Source: Verrucomicrobiota bacterium
Lineage (GTDB): Bacteria; Verrucomicrobiota; Kiritimatiellia; CAJWTS01
DNA length: 57,920 nucleotides
Reading direction: 5' to 3'
Assembly (NCBI GenBank): GCA_027623315.1
Contig: JAQBYD010000020.1
Coordinates: 1 to 57,920, forward strand
Below the pieces are notes generated by a model. The model was not told the origin of the DNA. It saw only the letters and a program-made list of their open reading frames with translations, and searched no databases. The translations under genes and the position numbers were made by a program. Shown here in pieces: positions 10,501 to 18,717 of the stretch (the first letter of the stretch is position 1; every line of letters starts with the position of its first letter).

Positions 10501-10767
10501 GTGCCGCCTGGGCACGTCCCGAATCGGGTCGCCGGGCTGCCACGGACGCGGCTTGGGAAGGTCGCGAAGGTCGATGTGCAGGACACGGGGTGTGATCGCT
10601 TCGCTGAATTGCGCATTGCGGCGGACTTGAAAAGCAGTTGGGTCGTCATCGGCAGCTACGACAGGCGTTGCGGTCGACTGGAGTACGAGGGCCGCCACGA
10701 GTACGAGGGCTGAGTGTCGACGGCGGACGCCAGGTGCCGTGATGCTGTTGTTGTCGACTGTGTTCAT
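7501..10767 (-). CDS. large secreted surface protein: propeller-like region, two FN3 domains, jelly-roll, C-terminal Asp-rich motif
   Basis: A 1088-residue exported protein. The signal peptide is HSALVLVAALVLQSTATPVVAA (about residues 18-39) after a basic N-terminus. Residues about 100-560 form a WD/propeller-like exported region with PDTVGDVG, GDPIVLYDSIADRWLL and FPDYPKYGVWPDAYY. Two fibronectin-III-like domains follow (starting at PTNLTAVQNGDRRIDVAWD, and around HLRIMWDPATAPCGGPLVYN). Next comes a MAM/immune-inhibitor-A-type jelly roll (DDLESGVGGW ... WFVDDVRV). The end carries DENGDGYSNFQSYFYGFDP, a calcium-loop-like element. Its ATG overlaps the upstream DUF4097-like stop by 4 bp. It is probably an extracellular or surface adhesin or structural protein; no enzymatic motif was recognised. 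Confidence 0.8.
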   Translation of the reverse strand: MNTVDNNSITAPGVRRRHSALVLVAALVLQSTATPVVAADDDPTAFQVRRNAQFSEAITPRVLHIDLRDLPKPRPWQPGDPIRDVPRRHNRRMVEPPPPEPRVDPLLAQQAAARPLRVAAAFDTPILNFTGQGFSGAQPPDTVGDVGLVYYIQAINGFAGTSYAVFNKNDGSVAAGPFTLSDLGGAGGCASGGGDPIVLYDSIADRWLLTEFASFTDTLCVYVSMTADPISGGWYNYQFNTPNFPDYPKYGVWPDAYYVSANENSPSLYALDRASMLTGAPATFQRFTVSALAGFNFQALTPCDLDGATPPPGGAPNYFMRHRDDEAHTPGSANGAQDFLEMFSFHVDWATPGNSTVSGPVSIAVSEFESDLCGLTSFSCFPQPGTGTTLDPLREVIMQRLQYRNFGSHQTLVGSFVTDVDGTEHGGVRWFELRKIGAGAWALHQEGTLAPDIHNRWMSSIAMDGSGNIAVGYNISSSTLSPGLRYSGRLAGDPSGTMPQGEHTIGGGAAANTSNRYGDYSAMSVDPADDCTFWFTGEYNLSSSWATRIASFTFDSCGCPAPSAPTNLTAVQNGDRRIDVAWDPVPSATDYSLFRSLGSCPQSSPTLIASNLAATAYSDTNVVGSVTYSYAVTVATNADCESALSACVDVTATGLCDLDPVFAGVQGVVASVDPICHLRIMWDPATAPCGGPLVYNVYRSTNPGFTPGPANMIATCLSSTQYIDQTVSQGVTYSYNVRAEDLGSSGSGDCSGGRGNTNLQVISGSPSGNLIPSFEDDLESGVGGWVISALPADTGTLPWFLVDSSSHSPTHSFYAIDSPKIKDYALATANGIPIGLNALLEFWHRRDMEPTFDGGVLEYSTDNGSTWQDILAGDGASVPANASRFLSGAYNDTIDDCCGNPLSNRDAWSGNSALIFEPVVVDLGDMNGETTKFRWRIGCDDSVADVGWFVDDVRVLVPGDCTEIGYGAWSNLQTWITSGGTEVQDENGDGYSNFQSYFYGFDPSGNVAQAALQKLPRVEDQGDQLTYTFTRSTDTVVAASFVILVSSNLDDSVWQPYLPGPLPNSNGVVEIPIPEPDDRIFFQLRLFE

Positions 10768-11780
10768 GACTGCTTAAGGTCCGGGTTGGGGCGAATGAGC
10801 ATGATGTCTCCCGCGCCCGATCTTACCTTAACTCGGGCTCGGATGGGCGGAAAAATTCTGAGGAATTTACGAAGCCCATGATAGATTCTGGCGCGCGCGT
10901 ATTTCATATGGCTGGTAGAGGATCTATGTATTCTCAGGGAGTAGTCGGTCGATATCGTCCCGCCGGTCTGGAGGTCCACGATCGCATTGATCTTGCGAGG
11001 CAGTCGGATGGCGGCAGTTCCGGCGGTCGTCTCGATCGTCACGTTGCCACGCCATCTGGGCTCCTTGACGACCACGCCGACATCGCCGCGTTCGGAACGG
11101 GCATCGATGGAGCTTGACGACGAGATCCAGATGGGGCCGCTGATCGAGCGAGCACGGACGTTGGTTTTGACGCCCTTAATCTTGATCAGTCCGGAGTCGG
11201 TGACCGCCTCGATTGAGGATTTCTGAGGAATGAAGACCGCGATATCAACCCTGGGTGCAGGCCCTGTCGTGGAGTGCAGCGCGGGCTGGGCGTCCGCGGG
11301 ACCGGGATAGGTCACGCTGATAACGGCGCAGTCGTTGATGTCGTAGCGAATCCGGGGTCTTATGGCGTCGTCGGCGTGATGTTGAATAATCGCCGTAAGT
11401 GGAAGTCGGTTGTCGTCGGCGTCCTTAATCATTCGAATCCGTAGATCGCCATACAAGTTGCTGACGATAACCGATGTGCCTGGCTTGATCGGCTTACTCA
11501 TGTCGATCTTCTCGATCGACCAATCAGATTCGACGCCCGCGGCCGTGGTCTGATCGAGGGACAGCGCCCAGGCGACTGCAATGCATGCGAGGAGCGCGCG
11601 GGGTATCCTTGCGCGTGGTCTCGAGTGGATGGGAGCGGGCAGGGCAGGCTCTATGGCAGGATCGGGATCCGGGCTAACGGGCATCCGGAGAATGTAGCAT
11701 ATCATAGCCGGACCACAAAGAGATCTCCCCCTCAGGGCCTGAACGGCACCGCGGCAGCACGCGGACCGTGCGTAGGACAT
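10764..11780 (-). CDS. DUF4097-like exported beta-helix protein
   Basis: Up to 338 residues. The body reads as stacked beta strands typical of DUF4097 'putative adhesin' proteins: VIVSNLYGDLRIRMIKDADD, SIEAVTDSGLIKIKGVKTNV, NVTIETTAGTAAIRLPRKIN. The hydrophobic segment ARIPRALLACIAVAWALSL looks like a signal peptide that would begin after one of several ATGs. The start is uncertain: 11780 opens the frame 5 bases after the pilin stop, while 11705 and 11684 are later ATGs; none has a strong Shine-Dalgarno and the first 32 codons do not look protein-like. It is cotranscribed with the pseudopilin upstream and overlaps the large surface protein by 4 bp. A cell-surface role is inferred. Confidence 0.7.
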   Translation of the reverse strand: MSYARSACCRGAVQALRGRSLCGPAMICYILRMPVSPDPDPAIEPALPAPIHSRPRARIPRALLACIAVAWALSLDQTTAAGVESDWSIEKIDMSKPIKPGTSVIVSNLYGDLRIRMIKDADDNRLPLTAIIQHHADDAIRPRIRYDINDCAVISVTYPGPADAQPALHSTTGPAPRVDIAVFIPQKSSIEAVTDSGLIKIKGVKTNVRARSISGPIWISSSSSIDARSERGDVGVVVKEPRWRGNVTIETTAGTAAIRLPRKINAIVDLQTGGTISTDYSLRIHRSSTSHMKYARARIYHGLRKFLRIFPPIRARVKVRSGAGDIMLIRPNPDLKQS

Positions 11781-11785
11781 CCGGG

Positions 11786-12301
11786 CTAGAGCGCATTCGG
11801 AAAGACGGACTCGTTGTCGACGCTGTACTGGACCTGGACGTTCCCGACCAGGCGGAATCCACCGGTGGAGAGGTCACCGTCGTCGATCGCCTCGTCGATT
11901 TCCAACCAGTCGGCGGCAGGGGCAAGCGGGCTCTTCCCGGGATCGACGTTAAAATCGTCGATGATGAGCAGATGGGTATTCCAGACCTCGGCATAGAGCC
12001 AGCGGCCACCTAAGGCGGTGGGCTTTTGCCAGCGCGCATGGGACAGATACGTCGAGACGGGCTGTGGAATGTTCTCGAGAATGAACCCGGTGGGAAAACC
12101 GTTGTTGTCCATGGCGTACATATTGAGAGCGTCGTGAATGACCCGAAACTCGTTTACCATGACCTGGATCTTGGAGAGTCTCCTGGCCGTCATGAAGGAT
12201 GGCAGCGCCATCACGGTCATCAATCCGATGATCGAGGCCACGATCGTGACTTCCAGAAGTGTGAAGCCAGAGTTACTTGATTTTCCGGACCTGGTTCGCA
12301 T
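11786..12301 (-). CDS. type IV pilin-like / type II secretion pseudopilin
   Basis: A 171-residue protein with a textbook class-III signal: basic leader, then G12-FTLLE, so prepilin peptidase should cut after Gly12 and methylate Phe; the conserved Glu5 of the mature protein is E17. The hydrophobic stalk helix runs to about residue 37. The C-terminal part (QVMVNEFRVIHDALNMYAMD) matches the GspG/PilE-like alpha-1C region, and NVQVQYSVDNESVFPNAL ends the protein. AAGGTGGT lies directly before the ATG. No assembly ATPase or secretin is nearby, so the machinery must be encoded elsewhere. It heads an operon with two exported proteins that may be its partners or cargo (inference). Confidence 0.88.
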   Translation of the reverse strand: MRTRSGKSSNSGFTLLEVTIVASIIGLMTVMALPSFMTARRLSKIQVMVNEFRVIHDALNMYAMDNNGFPTGFILENIPQPVSTYLSHARWQKPTALGGRWLYAEVWNTHLLIIDDFNVDPGKSPLAPAADWLEIDEAIDDGDLSTGGFRLVGNVQVQYSVDNESVFPNAL

Positions 12302-12544
12302 ACCACCTTGTTCCCCGTGTGATCACGTCTTCAACATCTTGACCGTGAGCTCAGATCTAGATATGAGCGTGCCATAATACAGCAGAAAATATGCCAATCG
12401 TGGGACATGTGCCAGGTTGCGCCGAGATCCGGTGTCGGGTGCGAATAATCCTGAAGATCGGGTATATTCTCAATTCTGAGTCGCATTTTTGGAGAGTAAC
12501 TACTATCTTTCGACTCTGTCGATTTGAACGCAGGTGTCGGAAGC

Positions 12545-12976
12545 ATGGCTATACGCAACTCTTTTGGTTTGGAAATCTGGAAACATCTGGGTGTCGAGCA
12601 GAAGCTGAAGTACGGCGGGATCGCGGTCGCTGTAGTGCTGGCTGTAGTTGGCATCCGGTGGTTCCAGCTTCGAAAGTACCCGATCGTGGATCAGGAGTTC
12701 TTGTCGTCTCCGAACGAAAGGTCCAAGGCGTATCTGTCGCATATGAGTGACAAGCGGTTTTTCGGCGGGAGTTACGACTACTACGAGATCAAGGTGATGC
12801 GCAATCACCCCAACGGTGGCGAGTTCGCGGTGTACGAGGAGCGGATCCATGCCGAGGATATACCGATCCCGGTCGATCTAAAGGACATTGATCGGATCGT
12901 GAAATGGACGCGGGACTCCACCATCGTGATGTATCACTTTGGTAAATTGAGGATCAGGGTCGACATGCCGCTCTAG
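12545..12976 (+). CDS. hypothetical single-pass membrane protein
   Basis: A 143-residue protein of unknown function. ATG 12545 is preferred over 12524 because GGAAG lies directly upstream and the extra residues look arbitrary. One transmembrane helix (GGIAVAVVLAVVGIRWF) near residues 25-41 is followed by a charged soluble domain with AYLSHMSDKRFFGGSYDYYE and IVKWTRDSTIVMYHFGKLRI. It is transcribed divergently from the pseudopilin operon across a 240-bp region with AT-rich patches that could hold both promoters. No family recognised. Confidence 0.6.
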   Translation: MAIRNSFGLEIWKHLGVEQKLKYGGIAVAVVLAVVGIRWFQLRKYPIVDQEFLSSPNERSKAYLSHMSDKRFFGGSYDYYEIKVMRNHPNGGEFAVYEERIHAEDIPIPVDLKDIDRIVKWTRDSTIVMYHFGKLRIRVDMPL

Positions 12977-13062
12977 CCCGGAAAACGGCGTCCGGGAAAC
13001 TCTCGAGTAGGAGGCCGAGCTCTGCGAGGAATCCGTGGGGAAGTCAGGCATGCCGGGCACCC

Positions 13063-13508
13063 TCACTCGCAGGTGGGCAGGGACCTGAAGTAGTCGAGCG
13101 TGCGACGCAGGCCGTCCGCGCGGCGTACCTGCGGGCTCCATCCGAGGAGGTCCCCGGCAATCGAAATATCGGGACGCCTCTGCTTGGGGTCGTCAACCGG
13201 CAGGGGCTCATAGACGATCGGCTGTGACGATCCGGTTAAGGCAAGGATCTCTTCGGCGAAGTCAGCAATCGTGACTTCATCGGGGTTGCCGATATGGGAC
13301 CCGCCACGTGGACGTAGGTCGTGATGTCGTGGTGAAAGAACTGGAACGCCTCGAGCTCAAAGAGATGCTCGATGTTCGCGAGGTTGCCGGTGATCAGGTT
13401 GTCCATCCCGACCACCCGGAATCCGTCCTTGATAAACCGATCGCATAGATGAGAGCCGATGAATCCCGCCGCGCCGGTAATCAGAACTCTCTTCCGGCGG
13501 GATGGCAT
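13063..13508 (-). pseudogene. UDP-glucuronate decarboxylase (UDP-xylose synthase) with internal deletion and frame change
   Basis: The first about 68 codons encode the SDR NAD-binding start, with RKRVLITGAAGFIGSHLCD and MDNLITGNLANIEHLF, then FHHDITTYVHV. The reading frame then changes. In a different minus-strand frame, beginning near 13293, comes the family's C-terminal end: HIGNPDEVTIADFAEEIL, PLPVDDPKQRRPDIS, LGWSPQV and GLRRTLDYFR, to a TGA at 13063-13065. Family members are about 310-320 residues, so about 170 codons are missing, including the YxxxK catalytic region. The gene starts 5 bases after the ugd stop, the classical UDP-glucose to UDP-glucuronate to UDP-xylose pairing. A real deletion or an assembly collapse would look the same. 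Confidence 0.85.
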
Positions 13509-13512
13509 GGCC

Positions 13513-14832
13513 TCATTCCGCGGCCGGACTGCACGGGCGCCCAATCGATTCGTAATGAAATCCCTGCTCCCGAAGCAACGCGATTTCGTATAGATTTCGG
13601 CCGTCGAAGATAACCTTATTACGCATCATGGCCGCCACACGCACGAAGTCGGGGTTGCGGAACACGGCCCACTCCGTGACGATGATCAACGCGTCAGCCT
13701 CTTTAAGGGCATCGTAGCAGTTCTCGGCATAGTCGACTCGGTCGCCCAGCGTCTCGTGTGCGTTGGGCATTGCCTCCGGGTCAAACACGGTTACGGTCGC
13801 ACCAAGCTCGAGGAGCTCGCTAATTATTTCGAGCGACGGCGCTTCGCGCGTATCGTCCGTATCAGGCTTGAACGACAGACCCCACATGGCGAGACGCTTC
13901 CCGGAAATGTCCCCTCCGAAATAGTTCACGACCTTGGGGACCATGACCTTTTTTTGCGCGGCGTTCGTCTGCCTGACCGCCGACAGGATTCGGAGATCGC
14001 AATCGACACCCTCGGCCATCTTGGCGAGCGCCTGGACATCTTTCGGAAAACAGCTGCCGCCGTACCCGATTCCCGGGAATAGAAACCGCTTCCCGATTCG
14101 GTTATCGGTCCCGATGCCCCGTCGCACATTGTCTACGTTTGCGCCGAGTCGTTCGCAAAGATTGGCGATTTCGTTCATGAAGCTGATCTTCGTGGCGAGG
14201 AATGCGTTGGCGGCATACTTGGTCATCTCGGCGGATCGTTCATCCATGAAAATGATTGGATTTCCCTGCCGGACGAACGGGTTGTACAGGTGCTCGATTA
14301 TCTTTCGCGCGCGGGCGGATTCTGTGCCGACCACCACGCGGTCGGGCTTCATGAAGTCACTCACCGCGAAACCCTCGCGCAGAAACTCGGGGTTCGACAC
14401 GACGTCGACCTCTACCTGGCAGTTCTCCTGGATCGCGGCGCGGACCTTGTCGGCGGTTCCAACGGGCACCGTGCTCTTGGTGGCGACGACGACGTATCGT
14501 TTTAACATGGGCCCCAGTTGACGCGCCACGGCCAGAATGTGTCTCAAATCCGCCGATCCATCCTCGTCGGGCGGGGTAGGGAGGGCCAACAGGATAACCT
14601 CGGCCTTCTCGACGCCCTTGGCCAGGTCGGTTGAGAATGTGAGGCGGCCCTGTGTCCGATTACGCTCGAAGACGACGTCGAGGTCGGGCTCATAGATGGG
14701 GAGTTGCCCAGACTGGAGTTTCTGGACCTTCCGCTCGTCGATGTCGATGCAGAGGACATCATTTCCGGTCTCGGACAAGCAGGTGCCGCTGACCAGACCC
14801 ACGTAACCTGTACCAATAACAGTGATATGCAT
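13513..14832 (-). CDS. ugd: UDP-glucose 6-dehydrogenase
   Basis: A 439-residue, full-length member of the UDP-glucose/GDP-mannose dehydrogenase family. It converts UDP-glucose to UDP-glucuronate with two NAD+ in the cytoplasm. GTGYVGLVSG (7-16) is the NAD-binding loop; TKSTVPVGT (118-126) and NPEFLREG (147-154) are conserved; the catalytic cysteine is C261 in GYGGSCFPKD. The C-terminal UDP-binding domain includes WGLSFKPDTDDTREAPS. It is followed by the UDP-xylose synthase remnant, so the pathway may now stop at UDP-glucuronate, feeding surface polysaccharide. A perfect 14-bp palindrome sits about 60 bp upstream of the ATG. Confidence 0.93.
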   Translation of the reverse strand: MHITVIGTGYVGLVSGTCLSETGNDVLCIDIDERKVQKLQSGQLPIYEPDLDVVFERNRTQGRLTFSTDLAKGVEKAEVILLALPTPPDEDGSADLRHILAVARQLGPMLKRYVVVATKSTVPVGTADKVRAAIQENCQVEVDVVSNPEFLREGFAVSDFMKPDRVVVGTESARARKIIEHLYNPFVRQGNPIIFMDERSAEMTKYAANAFLATKISFMNEIANLCERLGANVDNVRRGIGTDNRIGKRFLFPGIGYGGSCFPKDVQALAKMAEGVDCDLRILSAVRQTNAAQKKVMVPKVVNYFGGDISGKRLAMWGLSFKPDTDDTREAPSLEIISELLELGATVTVFDPEAMPNAHETLGDRVDYAENCYDALKEADALIIVTEWAVFRNPDFVRVAAMMRNKVIFDGRNLYEIALLREQGFHYESIGRPCSPAAE

Positions 14833-15206
14833 ATGGAGTTCCTTATCGGTACCGGAAAGCGCGCTATTATGCGTAAGTGCTTCTCAGACGCGAGAATATT
14901 CTCGTACTTGTGATGCGGATCCACGACTTGCACGTCCGCCGATCGAATATTTCATCGAACCCAGGCCGGAGCCAGGATCAAACAAATTTCGCATTGGTGG
15001 ATTCTGTTGTTTCATTTGTCTCCCCGCCTTCCCCCGAACGGGAGGGATACGGCCCGCTCCCGCGGCCTGCCGATCGGCGGAGGAAAATCACAAGGCACGC
15101 TTCCTGCAATATCACAAGGCCTTGAGACAACACTCACATAACTAAACATGACCGTGCGCGTCGGGCCCCCTAGTGCGGTTCCTGTCCCTCCGCTTCCACT
15201 ACCGTA
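14833..15206. other. 374-bp intergenic region upstream of ugd
   Basis: No convincing gene. Short frames here have no family resemblance. On the minus strand a CATAAT (14866-14871) could act as the -10 of ugd, but its -35 is weak. The palindrome at 14891-14904 is the one notable signal. The rest, toward the thioesterase stop at 15207, shows no hairpin with a U-run. Confidence 0.5.
14891..14904. promoter_or_regulatory. perfect 14-bp palindrome upstream of ugd
   Basis: CGAGAATATTCTCG is exactly self-complementary. It lies about 60 bp before the ugd ATG and about 20 bp upstream of a candidate -10 (CATAAT), in the position of a -35/operator. It could bind a dimeric regulator; which one is unknown. 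Confidence 0.35.
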
Positions 15207-15638
15207 TCAAGGGGTGCCCGACAACGGTCCTGTCTCGAGGAGAGACCTGACCTTCGCGGGAATCGGAATGCTCCGCATCCCGCCGGGATCGGTCATTTCA
15301 CAGCAGACGCTGGTCGATCGTCCCACCGCAGCGAGCTCGCCATCTTTCGTGACATCAACACGGTAGGTGACGGATCGGTCCCCCAGGCGCTCAATCCATA
15401 AGTTCAACTCAAATACATCCTCGAAATAAAGTGCTTTTTTGAAGTCGAACGAACACGACACGCGCGGCCACGAAACGCGGCGTCCGTCGACGGCTTCGAA
15501 CACGGAGAGTCCCACGGATCGTAGAAAGGCGTGTTCGACTTCCTCCATATACCGAAAGAACTCGGCGTGATGCACGATGCCCGCCATGTCGGTCGCGGCG
15601 TATTCGACGATTTTCTGGATCCTAAACGCTGTCGCCAT
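15207..15638 (-). CDS. acyl-CoA thioesterase, hotdog fold (YbgC/FadM-like 4HBT)
   Basis: A 143-residue hotdog thioesterase. The frame is open further upstream, but ATG 15638 follows the stop of the CoA-ligase gene by two bases and gives the standard family start. The active-site Asp is D17 in EYAATDMAGIVHHAEFFRY, with the histidine pair after it as in YbgC/4-hydroxybenzoyl-CoA thioesterases. It hydrolyses acyl- or aryl-CoA thioesters in the cytoplasm; substrate unknown. Coupling to a phenylacetate-CoA-ligase-like enzyme suggests both act on the same aromatic or short acyl-CoA pool. It is the last gene of the glmM operon. Confidence 0.85.
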   Translation of the reverse strand: MATAFRIQKIVEYAATDMAGIVHHAEFFRYMEEVEHAFLRSVGLSVFEAVDGRRVSWPRVSCSFDFKKALYFEDVFELNLWIERLGDRSVTYRVDVTKDGELAAVGRSTSVCCEMTDPGGMRSIPIPAKVRSLLETGPLSGTP

Positions 15639-15640
15639 GG

Positions 15641-16948
15641 TCAGTTCTGCTCCTGTACAATTCGGTTGGCCTTGAGCTCGAATCGCGGCAAGGTGTCGGG
15701 GGCGACGCTCCGCACGATCGGGCGAAAGAGGAGGGTGTCTTGTAGTGCCTGTGCCAGTGCCGCTTCCGTTACCTGCGCAGAATCGCATGCTCCGGCACCG
15801 AGTTCGATCTCAATCTGCAGCTCGTTCATGCCGCCACGTCCACGAACGATAACGCGGTATTCGACGACGTCTCGAAATCCCCTCACGATGTTTTCAATCG
15901 CCGCAGGATATACATTGTTCCCGCGAATGATCAGCATGTCATCCAAGCGGCCGAGGATTCCCTGGTCCATGCGGCAACTGCTTCGCCCGCATGCGCAGGG
16001 CTCGTGCAGTAACCGTACGCGGTCCCCGGTTCGATAGCGGATCAATGGGCTTCCCGTTCGGCCCAAGGTGGTCAGGACCAGTTCTCCGAACTCGCCCACG
16101 GGGACGGCTTCCGTGGACTGCGGGTCGATGACTTCCACGACGCACTCGCTCTCGATGAGGTGCGTTGACCCGGGTGCCTCGACACACTCGATGCCGAGCG
16201 ATCCGACCTCGGTCATGCCCGTGTGATCGAAGACCCGCGCTCCCCAGGCGGATTCGATCTGTTTGCGGACCTCCGGGATGCTCCCGCCGGGTTCACCCGC
16301 AACGATCAAAGCGCGGACGGGGCTTGCAGCGAGATCAACACCGTTTTGGGCGGCGCATTGCGCCATGCGTAGTGCGTAGGTCGGCGTGCAACACACCACC
16401 GTGGCGCCGTGCGCGATTAGAAACTCGAGGCGAGTCGAGGTGGTCATGCCGCCGCCCGGAATCACGAAGTTTCCACGCGCGGCCGCGCTCTCGAAGGCAG
16501 CCCAGAATCCGATGAAGGGACCGAATGAGAAGGGAAAGAAGATGCGATCCTGGAGGGCGATTCCGGCGGCGGCGTAGATGATGCCCCAGCAACGCATGAT
16601 CCATGCCCAACTCTGCGGGGTGTCCAGCCATCTCAAGTGTGTTCCGGTCGTTCCGCTTGTCCGATGAATACGAGTATAGGTTGAGAGCGGAAACGAGAGG
16701 TTGGTGCCATAGGGCGCGTGGGCTTCCTGGTCGGCCGTGATCTCGGATTTGGTCGTAAAGGGAAGCTGCCGGAACGTGTCGAAGTCATCGATTCGCGAAG
16801 GATCAATACCCGACGCCTCGAACTTGGCCGAGTAGAATGCATTTAAAGGAAGCTGCGCCGCCAGGGCTCGGAATTTGGTGAGCTGGAGACGCTCCAGCTC
16901 ACCCCGCGCAAGACACTCCTCGTCCGGGATGAAGTACGACATGATCAA
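15641..16948 (-). CDS. phenylacetate-CoA ligase-like AMP-forming enzyme
   Basis: A 435-residue acyl-adenylate-forming enzyme of the PaaK type. The P-loop-like AMP signature is RTSGTTG (96-102). Downstream lie the adenylate motif region FDHTGMTEVGSLGIECVE, YRTGDRVRL and the hinge/C-terminal region GRLDDMLIIRGNNVYP, all typical of PaaK. The cysteine-rich LLHEPCACGRSSCRM stretch before the hinge is also common in this group. It ligates CoA to an aryl or acyl carboxylate using ATP. Starts at 16948 or two codons later. It follows glmS by 23 bp and precedes a thioesterase by 2 bp. No other phenylacetate catabolism genes are present, so the true substrate is open. Confidence 0.85.
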   Translation of the reverse strand: MIMSYFIPDEECLARGELERLQLTKFRALAAQLPLNAFYSAKFEASGIDPSRIDDFDTFRQLPFTTKSEITADQEAHAPYGTNLSFPLSTYTRIHRTSGTTGTHLRWLDTPQSWAWIMRCWGIIYAAAGIALQDRIFFPFSFGPFIGFWAAFESAAARGNFVIPGGGMTTSTRLEFLIAHGATVVCCTPTYALRMAQCAAQNGVDLAASPVRALIVAGEPGGSIPEVRKQIESAWGARVFDHTGMTEVGSLGIECVEAPGSTHLIESECVVEVIDPQSTEAVPVGEFGELVLTTLGRTGSPLIRYRTGDRVRLLHEPCACGRSSCRMDQGILGRLDDMLIIRGNNVYPAAIENIVRGFRDVVEYRVIVRGRGGMNELQIEIELGAGACDSAQVTEAALAQALQDTLLFRPIVRSVAPDTLPRFELKANRIVQEQN

Positions 16949-16971
16949 GACGTATCTACAGGGTCACTCCA

Positions 16972-18711
16972 TTACCCGACGGTCACCGACTTGGCCAAAT
17001 TTCGGGGCTTGTCGATCGGCAGGTTTCGCTCGACGCCGATGTAGTAGCTCAGAAGATGCCCGAACAGGCATGAGTAAATCGCAAATTCGGCTTCGCACCC
17101 GGCCGGAACGTTAACTTCGCCGCTGCCCGTGTTGGACACCACAATGGAACGGGCGCCGCGGGCTTCGACTTCCCGGGTGCTCGACCGCATTGCCGGATTG
17201 TCGTCGTGGATCAGGCAAATTACGGGGGTGCCGTCTTCAATCAGGGCGAGCGTGCCGTGTTTGAGTTCTCCGGCCATCATCCCTTCGGCATGGATGTAAT
17301 CAATTTCCTTCAACTTGAGGGCGATCTCACGCGCCATGGGGTAGGCCGCGCCGCGCCCCAGAACATACATCTCACGGGTGTGCTTCAGTTCGACGGCGAG
17401 TTCACGCGCGATTCCGTCAATCGATGCCAGGCACTCCTCGATGCGCCCGGGGATCTTGTCACAGTCCACGTCGTATCCCAGTCGCTCGGCGAGCTTGATC
17501 AACATGATCACCTGGTTCGTATATGCCTTCGTCGATGCGACACAGATCTCCTGCCCGGCGAGGAGTTCGAGCGTAGTGTCCGAGTGACGTTGAATTGTGG
17601 AGTAGGGTACGTTGACGATGGATCCGATCTTCATGGCCTGGTTCTCGATGCGCTTGAGGGGGAGGATGACGTCCATCGTCTCCCCGCTCTGGCTGATCGC
17701 AATCACGAACGTTGAGGGGTCCACGAGTATGAAGTTCTCGAACTCGGATGCGATGACCGTATGCGCCTCGTAGTTTAGCTGGTTGAGCAGGAAGGCCCCG
17801 ATCAACGAAGCGTGATATGACGTGCCGCAGGATAGAAAGACGACGCGGCGGGCTTTCTTCAAGGTCGTGGCAAAGGTGTCCAGTTCCGCCGCCTGCATGG
17901 TTTTCAATGACTCCAGCAGGCGACGAGACGTCGTGGGTTGCTCCATGATTTCCTTGATCATGAAATGGGGATACTCGTCAAGCGAAGCATCGTCCTTCCA
18001 TTCGAACGACTTGGGTTCGATCTCAATGGGGTCACCCGCCGCATTGAAAAATGCCACGGAATCCGGAGTGATGCGGCAGTAGGTCTGGTCTTCGAAGAAC
18101 TGCGCCTCATCCGAGAGGTGACCGAAGGCCGTGATGTCCGAAGCCAGGATCGTCGCGCCGTGCATGCTCGAGGCCCGCGTCAGGGCGAGGGGGGAGTTGT
18201 GCTTGATGGCGTATACCGTCGGGTCGTCGCGCTGCATCAGGAGGATAGCGTACGTGCCCTCGGCGGCCCCGATAAACTCGTGAATGGCGGCATCAGTCGT
18301 CAATCCCTGTACGCCGATTCGGTCATGAAAGAACGCTGCCACGACCTCGCTATCCGTTTCGGAGACGAGCGATTCGTTCGGAAGCGAAGCCCGCAGGGCG
18401 TCTGCGTTCTCCAGGATACCGTTATGCACGATCATAAACTGACCCGTGCCGTCGGCGTGAGGATGTGCATTCAGGGCCGTGACGCCTCCGTGTGTCGCCC
18501 AGCGTGTGTGCGCGATGGAGGCCTGCGTCCTATGGTCAGTCACGCTGTCGATAAAGGGGCCAATGTGGCCGGTCTGCTTCTGAATGTCACCCGCGAGGGT
18601 GGCGACGCCCGCAGAGTCATAGCCCCGATACTCAAGCCGCTTGAGTAGCGGCAGCGTATCGTGCTTGATGCTGTGAGTGTCCTTTGAAACGATTCCTATG
18701 ATTCCGCACAT
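16972..18711 (-). CDS. glmS: glutamine-fructose-6-phosphate aminotransferase (isomerizing)
   Basis: A 579-residue GlmS that makes glucosamine-6-phosphate from fructose-6-phosphate and glutamine. It begins MCGIIGIVS, with Cys2 as the glutaminase nucleophile after Met removal. The glutaminase domain (to about 215) includes HTRWATHGG and HNGILEN. Two SIS domains follow, with SCGTSYHAS and SQSGETMDV in the first and the conserved C-terminal PRNLAKSVTV end. It is slightly shorter than the 609-residue E. coli enzyme but all blocks are present. It lies 6 bp after the GlmU-like gene in a glmM-GlmU-like-glmS operon for UDP-N-acetylglucosamine precursors. No ribozyme could fit in the 6-bp gap. Confidence 0.95.
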   Translation of the reverse strand: MCGIIGIVSKDTHSIKHDTLPLLKRLEYRGYDSAGVATLAGDIQKQTGHIGPFIDSVTDHRTQASIAHTRWATHGGVTALNAHPHADGTGQFMIVHNGILENADALRASLPNESLVSETDSEVVAAFFHDRIGVQGLTTDAAIHEFIGAAEGTYAILLMQRDDPTVYAIKHNSPLALTRASSMHGATILASDITAFGHLSDEAQFFEDQTYCRITPDSVAFFNAAGDPIEIEPKSFEWKDDASLDEYPHFMIKEIMEQPTTSRRLLESLKTMQAAELDTFATTLKKARRVVFLSCGTSYHASLIGAFLLNQLNYEAHTVIASEFENFILVDPSTFVIAISQSGETMDVILPLKRIENQAMKIGSIVNVPYSTIQRHSDTTLELLAGQEICVASTKAYTNQVIMLIKLAERLGYDVDCDKIPGRIEECLASIDGIARELAVELKHTREMYVLGRGAAYPMAREIALKLKEIDYIHAEGMMAGELKHGTLALIEDGTPVICLIHDDNPAMRSSTREVEARGARSIVVSNTGSGEVNVPAGCEAEFAIYSCLFGHLLSYYIGVERNLPIDKPRNLAKSVTVG

Positions 18712-18717
18712 GGTGTC

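Noticed and set aside
18712..18717. Possible glmS ribozyme
   Set aside because: Only 6 bp separate glmS from the upstream gene, so the ribozyme cannot be present.
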